Source: Hydractinia symbiolongicarpus
Taxonomy: Eukaryota; Cnidaria; Hydrozoa; Anthoathecata; Hydractiniidae
Length of the DNA: 64,000 nt
NCBI RefSeq assembly: GCF_029227915.1
Contig: NC_079875.1
Location: 21,385,001-21,449,000 of the forward strand
Direction: 5' to 3'
Shown one piece after another: positions 37,546 to 51,060 of this stretch; the stretch's first letter is position 1, and each line of letters starts with the position of its first letter. Under the pieces are notes generated by a model, which was given only the letters and a program-made list of their open reading frames with translations, was not told the DNA's origin and ran no database searches. Position numbers and translations under genes: made by a program.

Positions 37546-40338
37546 GTCCAATGGTAACCTGCACAGGCAGATGGAACAACGTGATTTACGTATGAGGCCT
37601 TTATTACCCTGCAAAACGCCATATTACGGTCGTTATAGGGCTGGGCACGTAATTAAGAGAGCTCTAAAGCCACGGCGCTAAACAGAACCACTTGGAACGT
37701 TGTAGGGCATTGAGACTGGAAGGAATAGTCCAATGGTAAGCTGCCCAGGCAGAGGGAACCACGTGATTTACGTGTGAGGCCTTTATTACACTGCAAAAGG
37801 CCATATTACAGCCTTTATAGGAAGATGCACGTAGTTAAGAGTGTTCTAAGGCCACGGCGCTAAAGAGAACTACTTGGAACGTTGTAGTGCATGGAGACTG
37901 GAAGGAATAGTCCAATGGTAACCTGCGCAGGAAGATGGAACCACGTGATTTACGTGTGAGGCCTTTATTAGACTGCAAAATGTCATATTACAGCCTTTAT
38001 AGGACTGTGCACCTAGTTAAGAGTGTTCTAAGGCGACGGAGCTAATGAAAACGACTTGGGACGTTTTATCGCATTGAGACTGGAAAGACTAGTCCAATGG
38101 TAACCGGCGCAGGCAACTCAAACCGCGTGATTTAAGTGTGCGGCCTTTATTAGACTGCAAAAGGCCATATTACAGCCTTTATAGGACTTTGCACGTAGTT
38201 AAGAGTGTTCTAAGGCGACGGCGCTAATAAAAGCGACCTTAGACGTTGTAGCGCATTGAGACTGGAAGGAATAGTCCAATGGTAACCTGCGCAGGGATAT
38301 GGAGCGGCGTGATTTAAGTGTGCGTCCTTTATTAGACTGCAAAAGGCCATATTACGGTCTTTATAGCACTGTGCACGTAGTTAAGAGTGTTCTAAGGCAA
38401 CGGCGCTAATGAAGACGACTTGGGACGTGGTAGCGCATTGAGACTGGAACGACTAGTCCAATGGCAAGCTGCGCAGGCAGGTGAAACCACGTGATTTACG
38501 TGTGAGTCTATATTAGTCTTTAAAAGGCCATATTACAGCCTTTATAGCACTGTGCACGTAGTTAAGAGTGTTCTAAGGCACGGCGCTAAGGAAAGCCACT
38601 TGGAACGTTGTAGTGCATTGACAATGGAAGGAATATTCCAATGGTAACCTCACAGGCAGATGTAACCCGGTGATTTACGTGTGAGGCCTTTATTGGACTG
38701 CAAAAGGCCATATTACAGCCCTTATAGGACTGTGCACGTAGTTAATAGTGTTCTAAGGCGACGGCGTTAATGAAAGCGACTTTGGACGATGTAGTGCATT
38801 GAGACTGGATCGACTAGTCCAATGGTAACCTGCGAGGCTAGATGGAACCATGTGATTTACGTGCGAGGCCTTTATTAGACTGCAAAAGGCCATATTACAG
38901 CCTTTATAGGACTGTGCACGTAGTTAAGAGTGTTCTAAGGCAACGGGGCTAATGAAGACGACTTGGGACGTTGTCGCGCATTGAGACTGGAACGACTAAT
39001 CCAATGGTAAACTGCGCAGGCAGGTGAAACCACGTGATTTACGTGTGAGGCCTTTATTAGACTGCAAAAGGCCATATTACAGCCTTTATAGGACGATGCA
39101 CGTAGTTAAGAGTGTTGTAAAGAGATGGCGCTAAGAAAAATGATTTGGGACGATGTACCACATTGAGACTTGAAGGACTAGTCCAATGGTAAGCTGCGCA
39201 GGCAGATGGAACCTCGTGATTTACGTGTGAGGTCTTTATTTGACTGCAAAAGGCCATATTACAGCCTTTATAGGACTGTGCACGCAGTTAAGAGTGTTCT
39301 AAAGCCACGGCGCTAAGGAAAACAACTTGGAACGTTGTAGTGCAATGAGACTGGAAGGAATAGTCCAATGGTAAGCTGTGCAGGCAGATGGAACCTCGTG
39401 ATTTACGTGTGAGGCCTTTATTAGACTGCAAAAGGCCATATTACAGCCTTTAAAGGACTGTGCACGTGGTTAAGTGTGTTCTAAGGCGACGGCGCTAATG
39501 AAAGCGAACTTGGACGTTGTGGCGCATTGAGACTGGAACGACTAGTCCAATGGTAACTTGTCCAGGCAGATGGAACCACGTGATTTATGCGTGAGGCCTT
39601 TATTAGACTGCAAAAGGCCACATTACGGTCTTTATAGCACTGTGCACGTAGTTAAGAGTGTTCTAAGGCCATGGCGCTAAGGAAAACCACTTTGAAAGTT
39701 GTAGTGCATTGAGACTGGAAGGAATAGTCCAATGGTAACTTGCGCAGGGAGATGGAGCGGCGTGATTTAAGTGTGCGTCCTTTATTAGACTGCAAAAGGC
39801 CATATTACGATCTTTATAGCACTGTGCACGTAGTTAAGAGTGTTCTAAGGCAACGGCGCTAATGAAGAAGACTTGGGACGTTGTAGCGGATTGAGACTGG
39901 AACGACTAGTCCAATGGTAACCTGCGCAGGCAGGTGAATCCACGTAATTTACGTGTGAGGCTATATTACTCTTTAAAAGGCCATATTACAACCTTTATAG
40001 CGCTGTGCACGTAGTTAAGAGAGTTCTAAGGCCACGGCGCTAAGGAAAACCAGTTGGAACTTTGTAGTGCTTTGAGACTGGAAGGAATAGTCCAATGGTA
40101 AGCTGCACAGGCAGATGAAACCACGTGATTTACGTGTGAGGCCTTTATTAGACTGCAAAAGGCCATATTACAGCCTTTATAGGACGATGCACGTAGTTAA
40201 GAGTGTTGTAAAGCGATGGCGCTAAGGAAAATGATTTGGGACGTTGTACCACATTGAGACTTGAAGGACTAGTCCAATGGTGAGCTGCGCAGGCAGATGG
40301 AACCTCGTGATTTACGTGTGAGGTCTTTATTTGACTGC
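37546..40338 (+). repeat. 26-monomer higher-order repeat, copy 3 (partial, ~2.8 kb)
   Basis: Matches copies 1 and 2 at the same 4,728 bp offset until about 40,338, where GGTCATACTACAGTC replaces AGCCATATTACAGCC. A single change, GGTGAGCTGCG for GGTAAGCTGCG near 40,281, is seen shortly before the end. About 15 of the 26 monomers are present. Confidence 0.9.
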
Positions 40339-41340
40339 AAAAGGTCATACTACAGTCTTTATAGGACTGTGCACGTAGTTAAGAGTGTTCTAATGCCACG
40401 ACGTTAAGAGAACCAGTTGGAACGTTGTAGTGCTTTGAGACTGGAAGGAATAGTCCAATGGTAAGCTGCGCAGGCAACTCAAACCGCGTGATTTAAGTGT
40501 GCGGCCTTTATTAGACTGCAAAAGGCCATACTACGGTCTTTATAAGACTCTGCACGCAGTTAAGCGTGTTCCAAGGCTACGGCGCTAAGGAGAACCACTT
40601 GGAACGCTGTAGTGCATTGAGACTGGAATGAATAGTCCAATGGTAACCTGCGCAGGCAGAGGGAACCACGTGATTTACGTGCGAGGTCTTTATTTGACTG
40701 CAAAAGGCCATATTACAGCCTTTATAGGACTGTGCACGCAGTTAAGAGTGTTCTAAAGCCACCGCGCTAAGGAAAACAACTTGGGACTTTGTAGCGCATT
40801 GAGACTGGAAAGACTAGTCCAATGGTAACCTGCAAAAGCAGTTAAAACCGCGTGATTAAAGTGTGCGGCCTTTATTAGACTGCAAAAGGCCATATTACAG
40901 CCTTTATAGGACGATGCACGTAGTTAAGAGTGTTTTAAGGCCACGGCGCTAAGGAGAACTACTTGGAAGGTTGTAGTGCATTGAGACTGGAATGAATAGT
41001 CCAATGGTAACCTGCACAGGCAGCTGGAACCACGTGATTTATGTGTGAGGCCTTTATTAGACTGCAAAAGACCATACTACGGTATTTATAGGACTCTGCA
41101 CGTAGTTAAGAGTGTTTTAAGGCCACGGCGCTAAGGAGAACTACTTGGAAGGTTGTAGTGCATTGAGACTGGAATGAATAGTCCAATGGTAACCTGCGCA
41201 GGCAGAGGGAACCACGTGATTTACGTGCGAGGTCTTTATTTGACTGCAAAAGGCCATATTACAGCCTTTATAGGACTGTGCACGCAGTTAAGAGTGTTTT
41301 AAGGCCACGGCGCTAAGGAGAACTACTTGGAACGTTGTAG
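40339..41340 (+). repeat. ~1 kb segment, first copy (repeats 2,161 bp downstream)
   Basis: Collinear with about 42,500-43,480 (offset 2,160 bp at 40,351/42,511 and 2,161 bp after a 1 bp indel in ACGTTAAGAG/ACGCTAAAGAG). Shared markers are GCACGCAGTTAAGCGTG and GACCATACTACGGTATTT. The last part recurs a third time near 49,500. Confidence 0.82.
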
Positions 41341-41544
41341 CACACTGAGACTGGAAAGACTAGTCCAGTGGTAACCTGCAAAAGCAGATGAAACCACGTG
41401 ATTAAAGTGTGAGGCCTTTATTAGACTGCAAAAGGCCATATTAGGGTCTTTATAGAACTGTGCACGCAGTTAAGCGTGTTCTAAGGCTACGGCGCTAAGG
41501 AGAACCACTTGAAACGTTGTAGTGCATTGAGACTGGAATGAATA

Positions 41545-41565
41545 GTCCAATGGTAACCTGTGATT
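41545..41565 (+). repeat. Monomer with ~20 bp deletion
   Basis: GGTAACCT is joined to GTGATTTACG, removing the variable GCGCAGGCAGAGGGAACCAC stretch. It abolishes the CACGTG box in this monomer. No second copy was noticed. Confidence 0.75.
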
Positions 41566-42499
41566 TACGTGTGAGGCTATATTAGACTTCAAAAGGCCAT
41601 ATTACAGCCTTCATAGGACTGTGCACGTACTTAAGAGTGTTCTAAAGCCACCGCGCTAAGGAAAACGACTTGGGACGTTGTAGTGCATTGAGACTGGAAG
41701 GAATAGTCAATTGGTAACCTGCGCAGGCGGATGGAACCTCGTGATTTACGTGGGAGGTCTTTATTTGACTGCAAAAGGTCATATTACAGCCTTTATAGGA
41801 CTGTGCACGTAGTTAAGAGTGTTCTAAGGCGACGGCGCTAATGAAAACGACTTGGGACGTTGTAGCGCATTGAGACTGGAACGAATAGTCCAATGGTAAC
41901 CTGCACAGGCAGATGGAACAACGTGATTTACGTGTGAGGCCTTTATTACCCTGCAAAACGCCATTTTACGGTCGTTATAGGGCTGTGCACGTAATTAAGA
42001 GAGCTCTAAAGCCACGGCGCTAAATAGAACCACTTGGAACGTTGTAGGGCATTGTGACTGGAAGGAATAGTCCGATGGTAAGCTGCGCAGGCAGATAAAA
42101 CCACGTGATTTACATGTGAGGCTTTTATTAGACTGGAAAAAGGCATATTATAGCCTTTGTAGGACGATGCACGTAGTTAAGAGTGTTCTAAAGCGACGGC
42201 GCTAATGAAAACGACTTGGGACGTTGTAGCGCATTGAGACTGGAAAGGATAGTCCAATGGTAACCTGCGCAGGCAGAGGGAACCACGTGATTTACGTGTG
42301 AGGCTATATTAGACTTCAAAGGCCATATTACAGCCTTCATAGAACTGTGCACGTACTTAAGAGTGTTCTAAAGCCACCGCGCTAAGGAAAACGACTTGGG
42401 ACGTTGTAGCACATTGAGACTGGAAAGACTAGTCCAATGGTAAGCTGCGCAGGCAGATGAAACCACGTGATTTACGTGTAAGGTCTCTATTAGACTGCA

Positions 42500-44040
42500 A
42501 AAGGCCATACTACAGTCTTTATAGGACTGTGCACGTAGTTAAGAGTGTTCTAATGCCACGACGCTAAAGAGAACCAGTTGGAACGTTGTAGTGCTTTGAG
42601 ACTGGAAGGAATAGTCCAATGGTAAGCTGCGCAGGCAACTCAAACCGCGTGATTTAAGTGTGCGGCCTTTATTAGACTGCAAAAGGCCATACTACGGTCT
42701 TTATAAGACTCTGCACGCAGTTAAGCGTGTTCCAAGGCTACGGCGCTAAGGAGAACCACTTGGAACGTTGTAGTGCATTGAGACTGGAATGAATAGTCCA
42801 ATGGTAACCTGCGCAGGCAGAGGGAACCACGTGATTTACGTGCGCGGTCTTTATTTGACTGCAAAAGGCCATATTACAGCCTTTATAGGACTGTGCACGC
42901 AGTTAAGAGTGTTCTAAAGCCACCGCGCTAAGGAAAACAACTTGGGACGTTGTAGCGCATTGAGACTGGTAAGACTAGTCCAATGGTAACCTGCAAAAGC
43001 AGTTAAAACCGCGTGATTAAAGTGTGCGGCCTTTATTAGACTGCAAAAGGCCATATTACAGCCTTTATAGGACGATGCACGTAGTTAAGAGTGTTCTAAG
43101 GCCACGGCGCTAAAGAGAACTACTTGGAACGTTGTAGTGCAAATAGACTGGAAGGAATAGTCCAATGGTAACCTGCACAGGCAGATGGAACCACGTGATT
43201 TATGTGTGAGGCCTTTATTAGACTGCAAAAGACCATACTACGGTATTTATAGGACTCTGCACGTAGTTAAGAGTGTTTTAAGGCCACGGCGCTAAGGAGA
43301 ACTACTTGGAAGGTTGTAGTGCATTGAGACTGGAATGAATAGTCCAATGGTAACCTGCGCAGGCAGAGGGAACCACGTGATTTACGTGCGAGGTCTTTAT
43401 TTGACTGCAAAAGGCCATATTACAGCCTTTATAGGACTGTGCACGCAGTTAAGAGTATTTTAAGGCCACGGCGCTAAGGAGAACTACTTGGAACGTTGTA
43501 GTGCAATGAGACTGGAAGGAATAGTCCAATGGTAAGCTGCGCAAGCAGATGAAACCACGTGATTTACGTGTGAGGCCTTTATTAGACTGCAAAAGGCCAT
43601 ATTACAGCCTTTATAGGAAGATGCACGTAGTTAAGAGTGTTGTAAAGCGACGGCGCTAAGGAAAACGACTTAGGACGTTGTACCACATTGAGACTTGAAG
43701 CAGACAGGTGAAACCACGTGATTTACGTGTCAGGCTTTTATTACACTGCAAAAGGCCATATTACAGCCTTTATAGGAAGATGCACGTAGTTAAGAGTGTT
43801 GTAAAGCGACGGCGCTAAGGAAAACGACTTGGGACGTTGTACCACATTGAGACTTGAAGCAGACAGGTGAAACCACGTGATTTACGTGTGAGGCCTTTAT
43901 TAGACTGCAAAAGGCCATACTACGGTCTTTATAGGACTCTGCACGTAGTTAAGAGTGTTTTAAGGCCACGGCGCTAAGGAGAACTACTTGGAACGTTGTA
44001 GTGCAATGACACTGGAATGAATTGTCCAATGATAAGCTGT
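42500..44040 (+). repeat. Segment shared with 40.3-41.3 kb and with 49.3-50.3 kb
   Basis: The left part (to about 43,480) copies 40,339-41,340. The right part (about 43,040-44,030) is collinear with about 49,320-50,310 at an offset of 6,281 bp (43,231/49,512; 43,700/49,981), including the two 159 bp monomers. The segment is thus a junction of two overlapping duplications. Confidence 0.8.
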
Positions 44041-44600
44041 GCAGGCAGGTGAAACCACGTGATTTACAGGTGAGGCTTTTATTAGACTGGAAAAGGGCAT
44101 ATTATAGCCTTTGTAGGACGATGCACGCAGTTAAGAGTGTTCTAAAGCGACGGCGCTAATGAAAACGACTTGGGACGTTGTAGTGCATTGAGACTGGAAG
44201 GAATAGTCCAATGGTAACCGGCGCAGGCAACTCAAACCGCGTGATTTAAGTGTGCGGCCTTTATTAGACTGCAAAAGGCCATATTACAGCCTTTATAGGA
44301 CGATGCACGTAGTTAAGAGTGTTGTAAAGCGACGGCGCTAAGGAAAATGATTTGGGACGTTGTACCACATTGAGACTTGAAGGACTAGTCCAATGGTAAC
44401 CTGCGGAGGCAGGTGAAACCCCATGATTTACGTGTGAGGCCTTTATTAGACTGCAAAAGGCCATATTACAGCCTTTAAAGGACTTTGCACGTAGTTAAGA
44501 GTGTTCTAAGGCGACGGCGCTAATGAAAGCGACCTTAGACGTTGTAGCGCATTGAGACTGGAACGACTAGTCCAATGGTAACCTGCGCAGGCAGATAGAA
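43690..44600 (+). repeat. ~0.9 kb segment, copy 1 of a 1,774 bp spaced pair
   Basis: Collinear with about 45,464-46,374 (44,264/46,038). The offset equals ten monomers minus 46 bp, accounted for by two of the 23 bp deletions lying between. Shared marker: ACAGGTGAGGCTTTTATT. Confidence 0.82.
43700..43701 (+). repeat. 159 bp monomer subtype (23 bp deletion), first of a pair
   Basis: CACATTGAGACTTGAAG is joined directly to CAGACAGGTG; the 23 bases GACTAGTCC...CCTGCG normally between them are absent, so the palindromic phase site is lost. The same junction occurs at 43,859, 45,474, 45,633, 49,981, 50,140 and 58,835, six of the seven as tandem pairs about 159 bp apart. Confidence 0.85.
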
Positions 44601-44746
44601 CCACGTGATTTACGTGTGAGGCCTTTATTAGACTGCAAAAGGCCATATTACAGCCTTTATAGGAAGATGCACGTAGTAAAGAGTGTTGTAAAGCGACGGC
44701 GCTAAGGAAAACCACTTGGGACGTTGTGGTGCATTGAGACTGGAAC
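44383..44746 (+). repeat. Two-monomer (364 bp) tandem duplication, copy 1
   Basis: Offset 364 bp to the next copy (44,401/44,765), with one noticed difference (GAAACCCCATG against GAAACTCCATG). Markers are GCGGAGGCAGG and CACGTAGTAAAGAG. Confidence 0.85.
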
Positions 44747-45110
44747 GACTAGTCCAATGGTAACCTGCGGAGGCAGGTGAAACTCCATGATTTACGTGTG
44801 AGGCCTTTATTAGACTGCAAAAGGCCATATTACAGCCTTTAAAGGACTTTGCACGTAGTTAAGAGTGTTCTAAGGCGACGGCGCTAATGAAAGCGACCTT
44901 AGACGTTGTAGCGCATTGAGACTGGAACGACTAGTCCAATGGTAACCTGCGCAGGCAGATAGAACCACGTGATTTACGTGTGAGGCCTTTATTAGACTGC
45001 AAAAGGCCATATTACAGCCTTTATAGGAAGATGCACGTAGTAAAGAGTGTTGTAAAGCGACGGCGCTAAGGAAAACCACTTGGGACGTTGTGGTGCATTG
45101 AGACTGGAAC
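44747..45110 (+). repeat. Two-monomer (364 bp) tandem duplication, copy 2
   Basis: Near-identical second copy; it then switches to a GCGCAGGCAGAGGG subtype. A simple product of unequal exchange by two register units. Confidence 0.85.
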
Positions 45111-45463
45111 GACTAGTCCAATGGTAACCTGCGCAGGCAGAGGGAACCACCTGATTTACGTGTGAGGCCTTTATTAGACTGCAAAAGACCATACTACGGT
45201 ATTTATAGGACTCTGCACGTAGTTAAGAGTGTTTTAAGGCCACGGCGCTAAGGAGAACTACTTGGAACGTTGTAGTGCATTGAGACTGGAATGAATAGTC
45301 CAATGGTAACCTGCGCAGGCAGAGGGAACCACGTGATTTACGTGCGAGGTCTTTATTAGACTGCAAAAGGCCATATTACAGCCTTTATAGGAAGATGCAC
45401 GTAGTAAAGAGTGTTGTAAAGCGACGGCGCTAAGGAAAACGACTTGGGACGTTGTACCACATT

Positions 45464-46374
45464 GAGACTTGAAGCAGACAGGTGAAACCTTGTGATTTAC
45501 GTGTGAGGCCTTTATTAGACTGCAAAAGGCCATATTACTGCCTTTATAGGAAGATGCACGTAGTTAAGAGTGTTGTAAAGCGACGGCGCTAAGGAAAACG
45601 ACTTGGGACGTTGTACCACATTGAGACTTGAAGCAGACAGGTGAAACCACGTGATTTACGTGTGAGGCCTTTATTAGACTGCAAAAGGCCATACTACGGT
45701 CTTTATAGGACTCTGCACGTAGTTAAGAGTGTTTAAAGGCCACGGCGCTAAGGAGAACTACTTGGAACGTTGTAGTGCAATGACACTGGAATGCATTGTC
45801 CAATGATAAGCTGTGCAGGCAGGTGAAACCACGTGATTTACAGGTGAGGCTTTTATTAGACTGGAAAAGGGCATATTATAGCCTTTGTAGGACGATGCAC
45901 GCAGTTAAGAGTGTTCTAAAGCGACGGCGCTAATGAAAACGACTTGGGACGTTGTAGTGCATTGAGACTGGAAGGAATAGTCCAATGGTAACCGGCGCAG
46001 GCAACTCAAACCGCGTGATTTAAGTGTGCGGCCTTTATTAGACTGCAAAAAGCCATATTACAGCCTTTATAGGACGATGCACGTAGTTAAGAGTGTTGTA
46101 AAGCGACGGCGCTAAGGAAAATGATTTGGGACGTTGTACCACATTGAGACTTGAAGGACTAGTCCAATGGTAACCTGCGGAGGCAGGTGAAACCCCATGA
46201 TTTACGTGTGAGGCCTTTATTAGACTGCAAAAGGCCATATTACAGCCTTTAAAGGACTTTGCACGTAGTTAAGAGTGTTCTAAGGCGACGGCGCTAATGA
46301 AAGCGACCTTAGACGTTGTAGCGCATTGAGACTGGAACGACTAGTCCAATGGTAACCTGCGCAGGCAGATAGAA
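45464..46374 (+). repeat. ~0.9 kb segment, copy 2 of the 1,774 bp spaced pair
   Basis: Second copy of 43,690-44,600, with small changes such as GTTTAAAGGCC near 45,731 against GTTTTAAGGCC and ATGCATTGTCC near 45,791 against ATGAATTGTCC. Confidence 0.82.
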
Positions 46375-47059
46375 CCACGTGATTTAAGTGTGCGGCCTTT
46401 ATTAGACTGCAAAAGGCCATATTACAGCCTTTATAGGACGATGCACGTAGTTAAGAGTGTTGTAAAGCGACGGCGCTAAGGAAAATGATTTGGGACGTTG
46501 TAGTGCATTGAGACTTGAAGGAATAGTCCAATGGTAACCGGCGCAGGCAACTCAAACCGCGTGATTTAAGTGTGCGGCCTTTATTAGACTGCAAAAGGCC
46601 ATATTACAGCCTTTATAGGACGATGCACGTAGTTAAGAGTGTTGTAAGGCAACAACGCTAAGGAAAACCACTTGGAACGTTGTAGTGCATTGACTATGGA
46701 AGGAATATTCCAATGGTAACCGGCGCAGGCATCTGAAACCACTTGAGGAGTTACGTCTGCGGCCTTTATTGGACTGCAAAAGGCCATATTACAGCCTTTA
46801 TAGGACTGTGCACGCATTTAATAGTATTCTAAGGCGACGGCGCTAATGAAAGCGACTTTGGACGATGAAGCGCATTGAGACTAGAACGACTAGTCCAATG
46901 GTAACCTGCGCAGGCAGATGGAACCTCGTGATTTACGTGTGAGGTCTTTTTTTGTCTGCAAAAGGCCATATTAAAGCCTTTATATGACTGTGCACGTAGT
47001 TAAGAGTGTTCTAAGGCGACGGCAGTAATGAAAACGACTTGGGATGTTGTAGCGCATTG

Positions 47060-48760
47060 AGACTGGAACGACTAGTCCAATGGTAACCTGCGAGGCTAGA
47101 TGGAACCATGTGATTTACGTGCGAGGCCTTTATTAGACTGCAAAAGGCCATATTACAGCCTTTATAGGACTGTGCACGTAGTTAAGAGTGTTCTAAGGCA
47201 ACGGGGCTAATGAAGACGACTTGGGACGTTGTCGCGCATTGAGACTGGAACGACTAATCCAATGGTAAACTGCGCAGGCAGTTGAAACCACGTGATTTAC
47301 GTGTGAGGCCTTTATTAGACTGCAAAAGGCCATATTACAGCCTTTAAAGGACTGTGCACGTGGTTAAGAGTGTTCTAAGGCGACGGCGCTAATGAAAGCG
47401 AACTTGGACGTTGTGGCGCATTGAGACTGGAACGACTAGTCCAATGGTAACTTGTCCAGGCAGATGGAACCACGTGATTTATGCGTGAGGCCTTTATTAG
47501 ACTGCAAAAGGCCACATTACGGTCTTTATAGCACTGTGCACGTAGTTAAGAGTGTTCTAAGGCCATGGCGCTAAGGAAAACCACTTTGAAAGTTGTAGTG
47601 CATTGAGACTGGAAGGAATAGTCCAATGGTAACCTGCGCAGGGAGATGGAGCGGCGTGATTTAAGTGTGCGTCCTTTATTAGACTGCAAAAGGCCATATT
47701 ACGGTCTTTATAGCACTGTGCACGTAGTTAAGAGTGTTCTAAGGCAACGGCGCTAATGAAGAAGACTTGGGACGTTGTAGTGCATTGACAATGGAAGAAA
47801 TATTCCAATGGTAACCGGCGCAGGCAACTCAAACTGCGTGATTTAAGTGTGCGGCCTTTATAAGACTGCAAAAGGCCATACTACGGTCATTATAGGACTG
47901 TGCACGTAGTTAAGAGAGTTCTAAGGCCACGGCGCTAAGGAAAACCAGTTGGAACGTTGTAGTGCTTTGAGACTGGAAGGAATAGTCCAATGGTAAGCTG
48001 CGCAGGCAGATGAAACCACGTGATTTACGTGTGAGGCCTTTATTAGACTGCAAAAGGCCATATTACAGCCTTTATAGGACGATGCACGTAGTTAAGAGTG
48101 TTGTAAAGCGATGGCGCTAAGGAAAATGATTTGGGACGTTGTACCACATTGAGACTTGAAGGACTAGTCCAATGGTAAGCTGCGCAGGCAGATGGAACCT
48201 CGTGATTTACGTGTGAGGTCTTTATTTGACTGCAAAAGGCCATATTACAGCCTTTATAGGACTGTGCACGCAGTTAAGAGTGTTCTAAAGCCACGGCGCT
48301 AAGGAAAACAACTTGGAACGTTGTAGTGCAATGAGACTGGAAGGAATAAGCCAATGGTAAGCTGTGCAGGCAGATGGAACATCGTGATTTACGTGTGAGG
48401 TCTTTATTAGACTGCAAAAGGCCATATTACAGCCTTTATAGGACGATGCACGTAGTTAAGAGTGTTGTAAAGCGATGGCGCTAAGGAAAACGACTTGGGA
48501 CGTTGTATCACATTGAGACTTGAAGGACTAGTCCAATGGTAACCTGCGCAGACAGGTGAAACCACGTGATTTACGTGTGAGGCCTTTATTAGACTGCAAA
48601 AGGCCATGTTACAGCCTTTATAGGGCTGTGCACGTAGTTAAGAGTGTTCTAAGGCGACGGCACTAATGAAAACGACTTGGGATGTTGTAGCGCATTGAGA
48701 CTGGAACGACTAGTCCAATGATAACCTGCGCAGGCAGATGGAACCTCGTGATTTACGTGT
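47060..48760 (+). repeat. ~1.7 kb segment repeated at 53.37-54.89 kb
   Basis: Offset is 6,307 bp at 47,091/53,398 and 47,761/54,068, falling to 6,125 bp at 48,407/54,532, so the later copy lacks one 182 bp monomer. Shared markers are CAATGGAAGAAATATTCC and GGAATAAGCCAATGG. Confidence 0.82.
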
Positions 48761-50219
48761 GAGGTCTTTATTTGACTGCAAAAGGCCATATTACAGCCTT
48801 TATAGGACTGTGCACGCAGTTAAGAGTGTTCTAAAGCCACGGCACTAAGGAAAACGACTTGGGACGTTGTAGCACATTGAGACTGGAAAGACTAGTCCAA
48901 TAGTAAGCTGCGCAGGCAGATGAAACCACGTGATTTACGTGTAAGGTCTTTATTAGACTGCAAAAGACCATACTACAGTCTTTATAGGACTGTGCACGTA
49001 GTTAAGAGTGTTCTAATGCCACGGCGCTAAAGAGAACCAGTTGGAGCGTTGTAGTGCTTTGAGACTGGAAGGAATAGTCCAATGGTAAGCTGCGCAGGCA
49101 GATGAAACCACGTGATTTACGTGTGAGGCCTTTATTAGACTGCAAAAGGCCATGTTACAGCCTTTATAGGGCTGTGCACGTAGTTAAGAGTGTTCTAAAG
49201 CGACGGCACTAATGAAAACGACTTGGGACGTTGTAGCACATTGAGACTGGAAAGACTAGTCCAATGGTAACCTGCAAAAGCAGTTAAAACCGCGTGATTA
49301 AAGTGTGCGGCCTTTATTAGACTGCAAAAGGCCATATTACAGCCTTTATAGGACGATGCACGTAGTTAAGAGTGTTCTAAGGCCACGGCGCTAAAGAGAA
49401 CTACTTGGAACGTTGTAGTGCAAATAGACTGGAAGGAATAGTCCAATGGTAACCTGCGCAGGCAGATGGAACCACGTGATTTATGTGTGAGGCCTTTATT
49501 AGACTGCAAAAGACCATACTACGGTATTTATAGGACTCTGCGCGTAGTTAAGAGTGTTTTAAGGCCACGGCGCTAAGGAGAACTACTTGGAAGGTTGTAG
49601 TGCATTGAGACTGGAATGAATAGTCCAATGGTAACCTGCGCAGGCAGAGGGAACCACGTGATTTACGTGCAAGGTCTTTATTTGACTGCAAAAGGCCATA
49701 TTACAGCCTTTATAGAACTGTGCACGCAGTTAAGAGTGTTTTAAGGCCACGGCGCTAAGGAGAACTACTTGGAACGTTGTAGTGCAATGAGACTGGAAGG
49801 AATAGTCCAATGGTAAGCTGCGCAAGCAGATGAAACCACGTGATTTACGTGTGAGGCCTTTATTAGACTGCAAAAGGCCATATTACAGCCTTTATAGGAA
49901 GATGCACGTAGTTAAGAGTGTTGTAAAGCGACGGCGCTAAGGAAAACGACTTGGGACGTTGTACCACATTGGGACTTCAAGCAGACAGGTGAAACCACGT
50001 GATTTACGTGTGAGGCCTTTATTAGACTGCAAAAGGCCATATTACAGCCTTTATAGGAAGATGCACGTAGTTAAGAGTGTTGTAAAGCGACGGCGCTAAG
50101 GAAAACGACTTGGGACGTTGTACCACATTGAGACTTGAAGCAGACAGGTGAAACCACGTGATTTACGTGTGAGACCTTTATTAGACTGCAAAAGGCCATA
50201 CTACGGTCTTTATAGGACT

Positions 50220-50235
50220 CTGCACGAGTGTTTTA
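50220..50235 (+). repeat. Monomer with 8 bp deletion
   Basis: CTCTGCACG is joined to AGTGTTTTAAGG; TAGTTAAG is missing from the otherwise constant GCACGTAGTTAAGAGTG block. A second 8 bp loss sits near 50,600 (TCTAATGCTAATG for TCTAAGGCGACGGAGCTAATG). Confidence 0.75.
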
Positions 50236-50339
50236 AGGCCACGGCGCTAAGGAGAACTACTTGGAACGTTGTAGTGCAATGACACTGGAATGAATAGTCC
50301 AATGGTAAGCTGTGCAGGCAGGTGAAACCACGTGATTTA

Positions 50340-51060
50340 CGTATGAGGCCTTTATTACCCTGTAAAACGCCATATTAAAGCCTTTATAGGAAGATGCACG
50401 TAGTTAAGAGTGTTCTAAGGCCACGGCGCTAAAGAGAACTACTTGGAACGTTGTAGTGCAATGAGACTTGAAGGAATAGTCCAATGGTAACCTGCGCAGG
50501 AAGATGGAACCACGTGATTTACGTGTGAGGCCTTTATTAGACTGCAAAAGGTCATATTACAGCCTTTATAGGACTGTGCACGTAGTTAAGAGTGTTCTAA
50601 TGCTAATGAAAACGACTTGGGACGTTTTATCGTATTGAGACTGGAAAGACTAGTCCAATGGTAACCGGCGCAGGCAACTCAAACCGCGTGATTTAAGTGT
50701 GCGGCCTTTATTAGACTGCAAAGGGCCATATTACAGCCTTTATAGGACGATGCACGTAGTTAAGAGTGTTGTAAAGCGACGGCGCTAAGGAAAATGATTT
50801 GGGACGTTGTACCACATTGAGACTTGAAGGACTAGTCCAATGGTAACCTGCGCAGGCAGGTGAAACCCCATGATTTACGTGTGAGGCCTTTATTAGACTG
50901 CAAAAGGCCATATTACAGCCTTTAAAGGACTTTGCACGTAGTTAAGAGTGTTCTAAGGCGACGGCGCTAATGAAAGCGACCTTAGACGTTGTAGCGCATT
51001 GAGACTGGAACGACTAGTCCAATGGTAACCTGCGCAGGCAGATAGAACCACGTGATTTAC
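50340..51060 (+). repeat. Four-monomer series resembling the end of the 26-mer HOR
   Basis: The subtype order GCGCAGGAAGATGG, then AACTCAAACCGCG, then GAAACCCCATG, then a GATAGAACC form matches the last monomers of the 4,728 bp unit near 32,285-32,820. It shows that HOR subtypes also lie outside the block. The similarity is collinear but visibly lower than between the HOR copies. Confidence 0.6.
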
